A stretch of 29,989 nt of DNA from an uncultured Rubrivivax sp. (GTDB lineage Bacteria; Pseudomonadota; Gammaproteobacteria; Burkholderiales; Burkholderiaceae_C): contig CALJUI010000435.1 of assembly GCA_937975735.1 (NCBI GenBank), positions 1 to 29,989 on the forward strand. Direction: 5' to 3'. The notes under the pieces are model-generated. The model did no database searches. It was not told the DNA's origin and saw only the letters and a program-made list of their open reading frames with translations. The first letter of the stretch is position 1. The number at the start of each line of letters is the position of its first letter. Below, one piece after another: positions 24,038 through 29,989 of the stretch. The position numbers and the translations under genes were made by a program.

Positions 24038-24840
24038 TCAGCGGGCGAAGCCCTTCCACATGACGACACGGGTCGCAGGCTGCCCATCGAACAGCTGCGT
24101 GTCGGTGATCGCGATCGCGTTGCGCGGCAGGCCGTCGGGCGGGTCGAGCACCAGGTTGCACGGCGCGCAGTGCAGCAGGCCGACGGCGCGACCGGCGTCA
24201 TCGACGTCGGTGACGATGGCCACGTGCCCGGGCTCGCCCTCGGGGTCGCGCGGGTCCGGTTTCGGGTAGACGAGCAGCGCCCCCGGCACCGCCCGCTCGA
24301 GCGGCTCGAACAGGCGCCGTGGACCGAGCGCGTCGGCATGCATGCTGTCGGTGTTGATCCAGCCCCCCGGGATCGCCAGCGCAGAACGGTCCCGCGCCAC
24401 GCCCAGCGCCCAGCAGATGAAGCCGGAGAAGTCGCAGGCCACCGGAGGCACCGCCGCCAGGTCCAGCCCCGACTCGCGAAGGCCGGACCGGTCCAGGTGA
24501 AGCACACGACGCCACGCGCCAGGTCGATCGGCCGGCCCGGCCGGTCTTGGATCGGTTCGCCGGCGAGCCAGCCGCCATGGCCGAGCCAATACGCGGTCGG
24601 CATCGACAGCGCGCTGCGGGCGCGGTCGATGAAGGCGGCCACCGGCGGGGGGTTCGATGCCGGCCCGGGCGGAGGGCGCGTCGGGCGCGCCACCGTGCAG
24701 ACCTTGTCCGGCGCGCGGTCTTGCGCCAGCACCGGCCAGGCGCCCGCCACGACCAGTCCGCCGATCCACCGCGCGAGGCGGCGCCGCGCTGGCCACGGCT
24801 CGGCATTCCTGGGGTCGTTGCGGGCGCGGCATGCAGGCAT
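24038..24840 (-). pseudogene. Secreted NlpC/P60- or CHAP-like hydrolase broken by a one-base frameshift
   Basis: The first part, from ATG at 24840, has a signal peptide (RRRLARWIGGLVVAGAW, cut after VLAQ) and the segment SMPTAYWLGHGGWLAGE up to VVCFTW. The rest lies one base back in another frame: SGLRESGLDLAAVPPVACDF, SGFICWALG, then GEPGHVAIVTDVDD, ending at 24038. Restoring one base near 24493-24495 (TGGACC read as TGGGACC on the minus strand) fuses them into one protein of about 268 residues. ACDFSGFICW and GHVAIVTD resemble the cysteine and histidine motifs of NlpC/P60 or CHAP amidases, which cut peptidoglycan; the assignment is tentative. It may be a sequencing error or a recent inactivation. 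Confidence 0.7.
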
Positions 24841-24854
24841 CGTGCCGCGGCAGC

Positions 24855-25049
24855 TTAGCGGGTCTCGACGGCGGCCACCAGCGCCGCGCGATCGGCGCGA
24901 GCGGCCTCCGCGGCGTTCGGGCCGGCTTGGCGCAGCGCCAGTTGCGCAGCCACGTCGGCCGGCTTGGCGTACTCGGCGATCGCGCTGACGATCGAGACGG
25001 TCACGAGGATCGAGGCGGCAAGGGCGGCGAGGCGGGTCGTGGTGTTCAT
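24855..25049 (-). CDS. Hypothetical small membrane or exported protein
   Basis: A 64-residue protein with a GGAG site eight bases before the ATG. An N-terminal hydrophobic segment (LAALAASILVTVSIVSAIAEY, residues 7-27) is followed by an alanine- and arginine-rich polar tail. The function is unknown. It is divergent from the NarL-type response regulator and shares an intergenic region holding two matching palindromes, so the two may be co-regulated. It ends 15 bases before the hydrolase pseudogene start on the same strand. Confidence 0.6.
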   Translation of the reverse strand: MNTTTRLAALAASILVTVSIVSAIAEYAKPADVAAQLALRQAGPNAAEAARADRAALVAAVETR

Positions 25050-25114
25050 GGTGGGCTCCGTGGCAGGTGGTTCGGGGTGCGATGAAGGTTAGGCAGCACG
25101 GCCCCCCGTGGCGA

Positions 25115-25152
25115 TACCGCGTCGGCGGTAGCGGGGTCCCGCGTTCGCGGTA
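25115..25152 (+). promoter_or_regulatory. Tandem 16-bp palindromic operators upstream of the NarL-type regulator
   Basis: TACCGCGTCGGCGGTA (25115-25130) and TCCCGCGTTCGCGGTA (25137-25152) are both dyads, agree at 13 of 16 positions, and start exactly 22 bases apart, about two helical turns. They lie 65-103 bases before the response-regulator ATG in a divergent region. This is the layout expected for cooperative binding of a dimeric HTH regulator. A further inverted pair, AGCGGGG (25130-25136) and CCCCGCT (25157-25163), brackets the second site. Confidence 0.55.
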
Positions 25153-25217
25153 GAAGCCCCGCTGGCCGCGCGCGGCCCTGGCGCGCAGAATGGGTCGCCC
25201 CCTCTTCGCGAGCGCCG

Positions 25218-25880
25218 ATGCCCACCACCGTCCTGATCGTCGAAGACGAGCCCGAATTCCTGCAGCACTTCAGCGCCGCGGTGCAGGCCGACGCCGAGCT
25301 GAGCCTGATCGGCGCGGTGGCCACCGGCCGCGCCGGTCTGGCGCTGCTGGACGCCCAGCCGCCGGACGTGCTGCTGGTCGACCTCGGCCTGCCGGACGTC
25401 GGCGGACTCGAGCTGATCCGCCACGCGGCGCGGCACCACCCCGCCTGCGACGTCCTGGTCGTGACGATGTTCGCCGACGACGCCCACGTCATCGGCAGCA
25501 TCGAGGCCGGCGCCACCGGCTACCTGCTGAAGGACGCGAAGGGGCCGCGCATCGCCGCCGCGATCCACGAGCTGCGCGCCGGCGGCTCGCCGATCAGCCC
25601 GAGCATCGCGCGCCGCGTGCTCAAGCGCTTCCGCGTCGGATCCGACGCAACGCCGCCGGTGCCCGCGCAGACGCCGCCCGCCGAGCCATCACCGCTGTCC
25701 GAACGCGAGACGGAGATCCTGCGGCTGGTGGCCAAGGGCCTGAGCTTCGACACCGTCGGCGAGACGCTCTCGATCTCGCCGCACACGGTGGTCACGCACG
25801 TGAAGAACATCTACCGCAAGCTGGCCGTGCATTCGCGCGGCGAGGCGGTCTATGAAGCTTCGCAGATGGGTCTGCTCTAG
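25218..25880 (+). CDS. Response regulator, NarL/FixJ family
   Basis: A 220-residue regulator. The receiver domain (residues 3-120) has acidic residues Glu9-Asp10-Glu11, phosphoacceptor Asp55 (VLLVDLGLPD), Thr83 and Lys105 (GYLLKDA). A Pro/Ala-rich linker leads to a LuxR HTH at about 155-215 (LSERETEILRLVAKGLS, then SISPHTVVTHVKNIYRKLAV). All key residues are intact. The gene overlaps the following histidine kinase by 29 bases, so the two are translationally linked partners. Two palindromes in its upstream region may be its own binding sites (inference). Confidence 0.92.
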   Translation: MPTTVLIVEDEPEFLQHFSAAVQADAELSLIGAVATGRAGLALLDAQPPDVLLVDLGLPDVGGLELIRHAARHHPACDVLVVTMFADDAHVIGSIEAGATGYLLKDAKGPRIAAAIHELRAGGSPISPSIARRVLKRFRVGSDATPPVPAQTPPAEPSPLSERETEILRLVAKGLSFDTVGETLSISPHTVVTHVKNIYRKLAVHSRGEAVYEASQMGLL

Positions 25881-27687
25881 CCTCGCGGCGATCGTCTGCA
25901 CCGCCGCGGGAGCGGTGCCGGTCGAGCCGTCGCGGGCCGAAGTCATCGACTCGACCCAGACCGAGGCGCCCGCCGTGGACGACCCGCGCTGGCGCGAGGT
26001 GCCTCTGCCCGACGTCCAGGACGGCCCTGCGGCCTGGTATCGCGTGCGCTTCGACGCCGGTGCGCAGACGGGCTTCTGGATGGTCTACCTGCCGTACTTC
26101 TACGGCGGCGGCCGGCTCTGGTTGAACGGTGCGCCGGTGGCCGCGGTGCCCGAGAACACGCCGGCGCTGCGCGTGCGCTGGGAGCGGCCGCTGCTGCTGC
26201 CTCTGCCGGCCGGCGCGTTGCAGCCGCAGGGCAACGTGCTGCTGATCCGCGCGGCCGCCGCGTTCCGCGGCAACCAGACGATGCTGCCTCGGCTGGTGCT
26301 CGGCCCGCAGGTCGAGTTGCAGCGCATGGCCGACCGCCGGCTGCTGGTGGTGCGGGTGGTGCCGGTGATCACGATCGCCAGCGGCCTGGTCGTCGGACTG
26401 CTCGTGCTGCTGATCTGGTGGCGCCGGCGGCAGGAAGTGCTCTATGGCCTGTTCGGCCTGGCCACCCTGCTGTGGGCGCTGCGCACGACGACCTTCGCGT
26501 TCGACACGCTGCCGGCCGCGCTGTGGGACCCGTGGCGGCTGCTCTACGTCACCTGCACCGGCGGCTTCGTGATCGTGATGACGCTGTTCGCGCTGGCGCT
26601 GGCCGGCTGGTCGCGCCCGATCGTCACCCGAGCGTTGTTCGGCTACTGGGCGCTCGGGCCGCTGGCCTTCGTGCTCGGCGGCGAGGACCTGGCCAACCGG
26701 TGGTGGGTCGCCGGGCTGATCCCGATCGGGCTCGCGATGGCCGTGGTGACCTTGCTGGCGGCCTGGCGCCAGCGTACCGGCGCGACGATCGCGATCGCCG
26801 CGGCCGTGCTGCTGGCCTTCCTGGCCGGCGTGCACGACTACCTGGTGGCCTGGAACTCGCCGGTGCTCGGCGCGCTGTTCCCGCACTGGACGGACCACCG
26901 CATCTTTTTGCTCCACCACGGCGCCAACCTGCTGCTGGTCGTGATGGGCGTGCTGCTGGCGATGCGCTTCGTGCGCACGCTGGCCGAGGTGGAGGCGTCG
27001 AACCGCACGCTGGAGGTTCGCGTCGCGCAGCGCGAACGCGAGATCGCGACGAGCTACCAGCGCATCGCCGCGCTTCAGCGCGAGCAGGCCGCCACCGACG
27101 AACGCCAGCGCATCATGCGCGACCTGCACGACGGCCTGGGCGCGCAGCTGTTCACCTCGCTGTCGCGCGCCGAACGCGGCGCCCTGGACAGCGCGGCGAT
27201 GTCCGACACGCTGCGCGGCGCGATCGACCAGATGCGCATCGCGCTGGAGGCGCTGGCGTCCGACGAGCAGGACTTCCGCGCCGCATTCGGCAACTTCCGC
27301 TTCCGTTGGGACCCGCGGCTGCGCGAGGCCGGCCTGGCCACGAGCTGGCGGATCGATCTGCCGGACAGCGCATTGACCATCGCGCCGCACGACACGCTGC
27401 AGGTGCTGCACATTGCCCAGGAGGCGCTGACCAACGTGCTCAAGCACGCCCGTGCGACCCGCGTGACAGTACGGCTGCACCGCGAGGCCGAACCCGACGC
27501 GCTCGTCCTTGACATCGTCGACGACGGGGGCGGCGGCGGTGAGGCGTCCAGACCCGCCGCGGCCGGAGGACGCGGCCAAGCCAACATGCGCGCACGCGCG
27601 CAGCGCCTCGGCGGCTCGCTGGTGCTGCAGTCCGACGCGCGCGGAACACGCGTCGGACTGCGCGTGCCCCTCCGGGACGAGGCCTAG
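25852..27687 (+). CDS. Sensor histidine kinase with periplasmic domain and seven membrane helices (HisKA_3 type)
   Basis: A 611-residue kinase. A signal peptide (residues 1-21) precedes a periplasmic beta-rich domain (about 40-155, with WYRVRFD and GGGRLWLNGAPV). Seven hydrophobic helices follow between 170 and 372, an arrangement like 7TM-DISM receptors. A coiled coil (375-415) leads to a HisKA_3 dimerisation domain with phosphorylated His426 (RIMRDLHDGLGAQL). The ATPase domain has the N-box HIAQEALTNVLKHA, G1 DIVDDGGGG and a glycine-rich end at ANMRARAQRLGGSL. It should phosphorylate the overlapping NarL-type regulator. Its stop codon overlaps that of the convergent TerB-like gene. The signal is unknown; the periplasmic fold could bind a small ligand. 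Confidence 0.9.
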   Translation: MKLRRWVCSSLAAIVCTAAGAVPVEPSRAEVIDSTQTEAPAVDDPRWREVPLPDVQDGPAAWYRVRFDAGAQTGFWMVYLPYFYGGGRLWLNGAPVAAVPENTPALRVRWERPLLLPLPAGALQPQGNVLLIRAAAAFRGNQTMLPRLVLGPQVELQRMADRRLLVVRVVPVITIASGLVVGLLVLLIWWRRRQEVLYGLFGLATLLWALRTTTFAFDTLPAALWDPWRLLYVTCTGGFVIVMTLFALALAGWSRPIVTRALFGYWALGPLAFVLGGEDLANRWWVAGLIPIGLAMAVVTLLAAWRQRTGATIAIAAAVLLAFLAGVHDYLVAWNSPVLGALFPHWTDHRIFLLHHGANLLLVVMGVLLAMRFVRTLAEVEASNRTLEVRVAQREREIATSYQRIAALQREQAATDERQRIMRDLHDGLGAQLFTSLSRAERGALDSAAMSDTLRGAIDQMRIALEALASDEQDFRAAFGNFRFRWDPRLREAGLATSWRIDLPDSALTIAPHDTLQVLHIAQEALTNVLKHARATRVTVRLHREAEPDALVLDIVDDGGGGGEASRPAAAGGRGQANMRARAQRLGGSLVLQSDARGTRVGLRVPLRDEA

Positions 27688-28115
27688 GACAGGGCTTGGC
27701 GGTTCGCGGCGCCGGCCGGAGCCCTCGTCGGCAACCCCCATTGATCGACCGCCGCGGCGAGCAGCAGCGCCTCGCCGTCGGTGATCACCCGGTCGGCTTC
27801 GGCGACCGCCAGGCACAGCGCCAGCACACGCTCGCGCAAGGTCGGGTCGCTGATCTCGGACAGCAGCTGCCGCAGTGTCAGCGCGTCGACCGTGCAAGCG
27901 TCGGCCCAGGTCAGCCGGGTGCAGCCGAGCATGTCTTTGCACAATCCGTGCAGCACCGTGTGCCACTCCCGGCGCGACAGGCCGAGCTGCTCGTGCAGGC
28001 CCATGGACTCGGCGCGCTCGAGCTCCTTGGCATCGAGGTGTCCGTCGGAGAACATCGCCAGCGCCACGAGACGGGCCGCCGCCTGCGGGCTGTTGTGGTC
28101 ATAAGCTCGGATCAT
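27684..28115 (-). CDS. TerB-like (tellurite-resistance-type) protein
   Basis: A 143-residue helical protein. Two acidic motifs, FSDGHLDAKELE (residues 22-33) and AEADRVITDGEALLL (near 105-119), match the paired metal-binding loops of the TerB fold. TerB-like proteins occur in stress and membrane-associated complexes; stand-alone members have no defined activity. The start ATG at 28115 opens the conserved helix region; the long upstream extension of this frame overlaps other genes and is not real. It lies 17 bases after the HPF-like gene on the same strand, so probably in one transcript. Its TAG overlaps the TAG of the convergent kinase gene in a CTAG palindrome. Confidence 0.75.
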   Translation of the reverse strand: MIRAYDHNSPQAAARLVALAMFSDGHLDAKELERAESMGLHEQLGLSRREWHTVLHGLCKDMLGCTRLTWADACTVDALTLRQLLSEISDPTLRERVLALCLAVAEADRVITDGEALLLAAAVDQWGLPTRAPAGAANRQALS

Positions 28116-28132
28116 GTCGACACGCCCTCCGC

Positions 28133-28471
28133 TCAGGTCGACGCCGGTAGGCCGGCGCGGTGTTGCTGCGTCATCCGCGCGCGCCGCCAGGCGCGAACCA
28201 GCGACCGTGCCGCACGGTTCAGCGCCCGGTCCAGCGCCTCGTGCCAATGCCGCGCAACGGCAGTCACGACGATGGTGCCCGCACCGCTGGTGCGCAGCTC
28301 CACCTGACAGCGCTTGTCGACGCCGCCGCGGGGGCCATTGATGTCGCGCAGCTGAATACGCGCCTGCGGCACCAGCCAACGCAATCGGCGGGTGACGAAT
28401 CGCAGGCGGCGCTCGGCCTGCCGGCGCAGCCCCGGGCTGTCGGGTTGGCGAATGTCGAACTGGACTTGCAT
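28133..28471 (-). CDS. HPF/RaiA-family (ribosome hibernation factor-like) protein
   Basis: A 112-residue basic protein with a near-perfect AGGAGGTG site before the ATG. The pattern of an N-terminal strand (MQVQFDIRQ), a helix rich in arginine (RRQAERRLRFVTRRL), strands with IQLRDINGPRGGVDKRCQVEL, and a final helix (WHEALDRALNRAARSLVRAWRR) matches the short HPF/YfiA fold, which binds the 30S subunit decoding centre in stationary phase. It lacks the long-HPF C-terminal dimerisation domain. It is divergent from an NhaR-like regulator and precedes a TerB-like gene, suggesting a stress-response unit. Whether it acts on ribosomes is not shown by the sequence. Confidence 0.78.
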   Translation of the reverse strand: MQVQFDIRQPDSPGLRRQAERRLRFVTRRLRWLVPQARIQLRDINGPRGGVDKRCQVELRTSGAGTIVVTAVARHWHEALDRALNRAARSLVRAWRRARMTQQHRAGLPAST

Positions 28472-28511
28472 CTGGCACCTCCTGGTTGGGAACGCCATCG
28501 ACCTTAGAGCC

Positions 28512-28554
28512 GTGACACTTCGGAAAAAAGCACATACTGACGAAGCTTTTGTTC
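28512..28554 (+). promoter_or_regulatory. Divergent promoter/operator region of the NhaR-like and HPF-like genes
   Basis: In the 94-base gap, GTGACA (28512-28517) and CATACT (28533-28538) could form a plus-strand promoter with a short 15-base spacer. GAAAAAAGC (28523-28531) and GCTTTTGTTC (28545-28554) form an imperfect dyad in an AT-rich island and may bind the LysR-type regulator. Support is base pattern and position only. Confidence 0.38.
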
Positions 28555-28565
28555 GATAGACGCTG

Positions 28566-29474
28566 ATGATTGACCCGGGTTTCAACTATCGGCACCTGTA
28601 TTACTTCTGGGTCGTGGCCAACGCCGGCGGGATCAGCCGCGGCGCCGAGCGGCTCGGGGTGGCGGTGCAGACGGTCAGCGTCCAGCTGCAGGCGCTCGAG
28701 CGTGCGCTGGGCGTGGCCCTGCTGAAGCCGGCCGGTCGCACGGTGACCTTGACCGAGGCCGGCGAGGCGGCCCTGCGGCAGGCCGAGCAGATCTTCCGGC
28801 TCGGCGCGTCCTTGCCGGCGTCGGTGCGCGCGGCCGCCGGCGCGGCCACCGTGCGGCTGGCGGTCGGCGTCTCCGACGGTCTGGCGAAGCTGGTCGTCTA
28901 TGAGTTGCTGGCCCCGGTCACCGGCGCCCCCGGGCTGCGGCTGCACTGCCCGGAGGGCCCTTTCGAACACCTGCTGGGCGAGCTGGCGCTGCACCGGCTG
29001 GACTTCGTGCTCGCCGACCATCCCGCGCCCCCGAACCCGAACCTGCGTCTGTACAACCACCTGCTGGCGACCAGCGCCGTTGCCTGGTACGGCCCGCCGG
29101 CACTGGCGGCGCGCGCGCGGCGCGGCTTCCCGGACTCGCTGGCCACGCTGCCGGTGCTGCTGCCGACCCCCCAGTCGGCCCTGCGCCCGCTGCTCGACCG
29201 GTGGTTCGAATCGCTCGGCCTGCAGCCGCAGATCGCCGGCGAGTTCGGCGACAGTGCGTTGATGAAGACGTTCGCCGCCGCCGGGCTGGGCCTGTTCCCG
29301 GGTTCGGCGATGGTCGATGCCGCGATGTCGGCCCGCTACGGGGTCGAACTGGTGCAGCGCTGCGACGACCTGCAGGAGCGTTTCTACGCCATCGGCACCG
29401 AGCGCAAGGTCCAGCACCCGCTGGTCCAGCAGGTGCTGGACGCCGAGCACGGGCCGCCGGCCGTCAGCGGCTGA
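28566..29474 (+). CDS. nhaR: LysR-family transcriptional regulator, NhaR-like
   Basis: A 302-residue LysR regulator. The N-terminal HTH region opens with NYRHLYYFWVVANAGGISRG, followed by QTVSVQLQALERALGVALL, which is the particular signature of NhaR rather than generic LysR proteins. Residues 90-295 form the periplasmic-binding-protein-like effector domain. NhaR in E. coli senses sodium and activates the nhaA antiporter, but no antiporter is in this window. In many betaproteobacteria NhaR-like genes stand beside stress genes instead. Here it is divergent from an HPF-like/TerB-like pair, which it probably regulates (inference). Its 3' end overlaps the convergent anti-sigma-like gene by 11 bases. 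Confidence 0.87.
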   Translation: MIDPGFNYRHLYYFWVVANAGGISRGAERLGVAVQTVSVQLQALERALGVALLKPAGRTVTLTEAGEAALRQAEQIFRLGASLPASVRAAAGAATVRLAVGVSDGLAKLVVYELLAPVTGAPGLRLHCPEGPFEHLLGELALHRLDFVLADHPAPPNPNLRLYNHLLATSAVAWYGPPALAARARRGFPDSLATLPVLLPTPQSALRPLLDRWFESLGLQPQIAGEFGDSALMKTFAAAGLGLFPGSAMVDAAMSARYGVELVQRCDDLQERFYAIGTERKVQHPLVQQVLDAEHGPPAVSG

Positions 29475-29989
29475 CTTCCGGATGCTGCTGGTAGATCGCC
29501 TGCGCCAGCGCCAGCAGCGTGGCCTTCGGCAATGCGCCGACGAGCGCGTAGCCGGCGCCCGACTCGACCCAGTAGAACATCCCGAGCTCACCCTGCTGCT
29601 CGTAGCGGAAGGCCACCGGCGCGCCGTCCTCGGGCTTGCGCAGGTAGACCGTCACGCGCACGCCCTGCGCGTCCTGGTACATCAGTTGCGCGCTCTTGCC
29701 GGTGCCGTCCGGCAGCAGCCGCCCGCCGATCAGCTCGAAGCCCATCGCGCGCAGGTCGAACAGCTTCACGGGGATGTCGATGCGCCGCGTGAGCCAGCGC
29801 GCCAGGTGCTCCTCCTGCGCCTTGACCTCGACCGCGTGGCGCGGTTCGGGCACGTAGACGCTGTGCGCCAGCGCCGCGCGCTGCACCCAGGGCTGCGGCG
29901 CCCCGCCGACCGTCTGGCGGTCCGAAGGCGAACCTGGCTGCAGCACCTGCCGCATGCCGACCGCCCCGATCGCCATGCCCGCCGCCAGC
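29464..29989 (-). CDS. Anti-sigma-factor-like membrane protein, C-terminal part (5' truncated by window edge)
   Basis: The frame is open to the window edge, so the N-terminus is missing. The visible 175 residues begin with the end of a hydrophobic segment (LAAGMAIGAVGM). A periplasmic domain follows, with VEVKAQEEHLARWLTRRIDI, LRAMGFELIGGRLLPDG and a late motif MFYWVESGAGYALVGALP. This pattern is known from anti-sigma factors of the ChrR/RskA-like transmembrane type in Burkholderiales, which hold an ECF sigma factor at the membrane; the sigma-binding domain and the sigma gene would lie beyond the window. The internal ATG at 29976 is not a likely true start. Confidence 0.7.
   Translation of the reverse strand, partial: LAAGMAIGAVGMRQVLQPGSPSDRQTVGGAPQPWVQRAALAHSVYVPEPRHAVEVKAQEEHLARWLTRRIDIPVKLFDLRAMGFELIGGRLLPDGTGKSAQLMYQDAQGVRVTVYLRKPEDGAPVAFRYEQQGELGMFYWVESGAGYALVGALPKATLLALAQAIYQQHPEVSR

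Noticed and set aside
22372..24840. 822-codon minus-strand frame that could be read as one giant protein
   Set aside because: Only its first part (signal peptide to VVCFTW) is real, belonging to the frameshifted hydrolase. The rest is a shadow of the AmpG-like gene in another frame.
25792..27966. 724-codon minus-strand open frame
   Set aside because: Antisense to the intact histidine kinase; composition is His/Arg/Gln-rich with no motifs.
1..29989. CRISPR arrays, tRNA/rRNA genes, insertion sequences or attachment sites
   Set aside because: No regularly spaced repeats, tRNA cloverleaf, rRNA sequence, transposase or integrase frames were recognised on either strand.

Overview
The window is about 30 kb of very GC-rich DNA, with strong G/C at third codon positions, packed with bacterial genes on both strands. 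Gene content points to a betaproteobacterium of the order Burkholderiales (Rubrivivax/Leptothrix-type). The clues are a Bug-type tricarboxylate binding protein beside a sulfatase, an NhaR-like LysR regulator, and a sulfide:quinone oxidoreductase set. This placement is inference; no rRNA or other taxonomic marker is present. I see no tRNA, rRNA, CRISPR array, insertion sequence or prophage, and no gene-free stretch exceeds 300 bases.

Layout. (1) 1-4059, plus strand: the end of an RND efflux pump, a sulfide:quinone oxidoreductase with all three expected cysteines, a DUF2892 membrane protein, a CsoR-family sensor, an OsmC protein and a SLAC1/TehA anion channel. Together they look like a sulfide detoxification operon. 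(2) 4067-7361: a sulfatase and a Bug-type periplasmic binding protein (minus) opposite a GntR/UTRA regulator (plus), probably uptake and hydrolysis of an organic sulfate ester. (3) 7378-11194: a histidine phosphatase; a histidine kinase coupled to a response regulator that is cut by an in-frame amber codon; a divergent LuxR-type regulator followed by a strong hairpin terminator; and a small membrane protein. (4) 11332-21212: a Crp/Fnr regulator converges on a large three-gene minus-strand operon. Its genes overlap by 4 bp at both junctions. In order of transcription they encode a CHAT-like/nucleotide cyclase/STAND ATPase/TPR protein, an atypical cytochrome P450 with an extra C-terminal domain, and a single-chain fusion of a DyP-type heme peroxidase to a membrane-anchored patatin phospholipase.

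(5) 21443-25049: envelope functions, namely an M48 metalloprotease, an AmpG-like permease, a secreted NlpC/P60- or CHAP-like hydrolase broken by one missing base, and a small membrane protein. (6) 25115-27687: a two-component system whose NarL-type regulator is preceded by two 16-bp palindromes exactly 22 bp apart. (7) 27684-29989: a TerB-like protein, a short HPF/RaiA-like protein, a divergent NhaR-like regulator, and the end of an anti-sigma-factor-like protein running off the window.

The strongest candidate for an undescribed system is the operon at 11975-21212. It joins a sensor/signalling protein to three lipid- or peroxide-linked activities: a phospholipase, a DyP peroxidase and a P450 lacking the usual oxygen-activation and ExxR residues. 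This would suit a regulated pathway in which membrane lipid is hydrolysed and the fatty acids oxidised, an oxylipin-like output. A stress- or phage-triggered membrane-damage system is the main alternative. The neighbouring Crp-type gene keeps residues typical of cyclic-nucleotide binding, so a cAMP link is possible. All of this functional reading is inference from domains and gene order.
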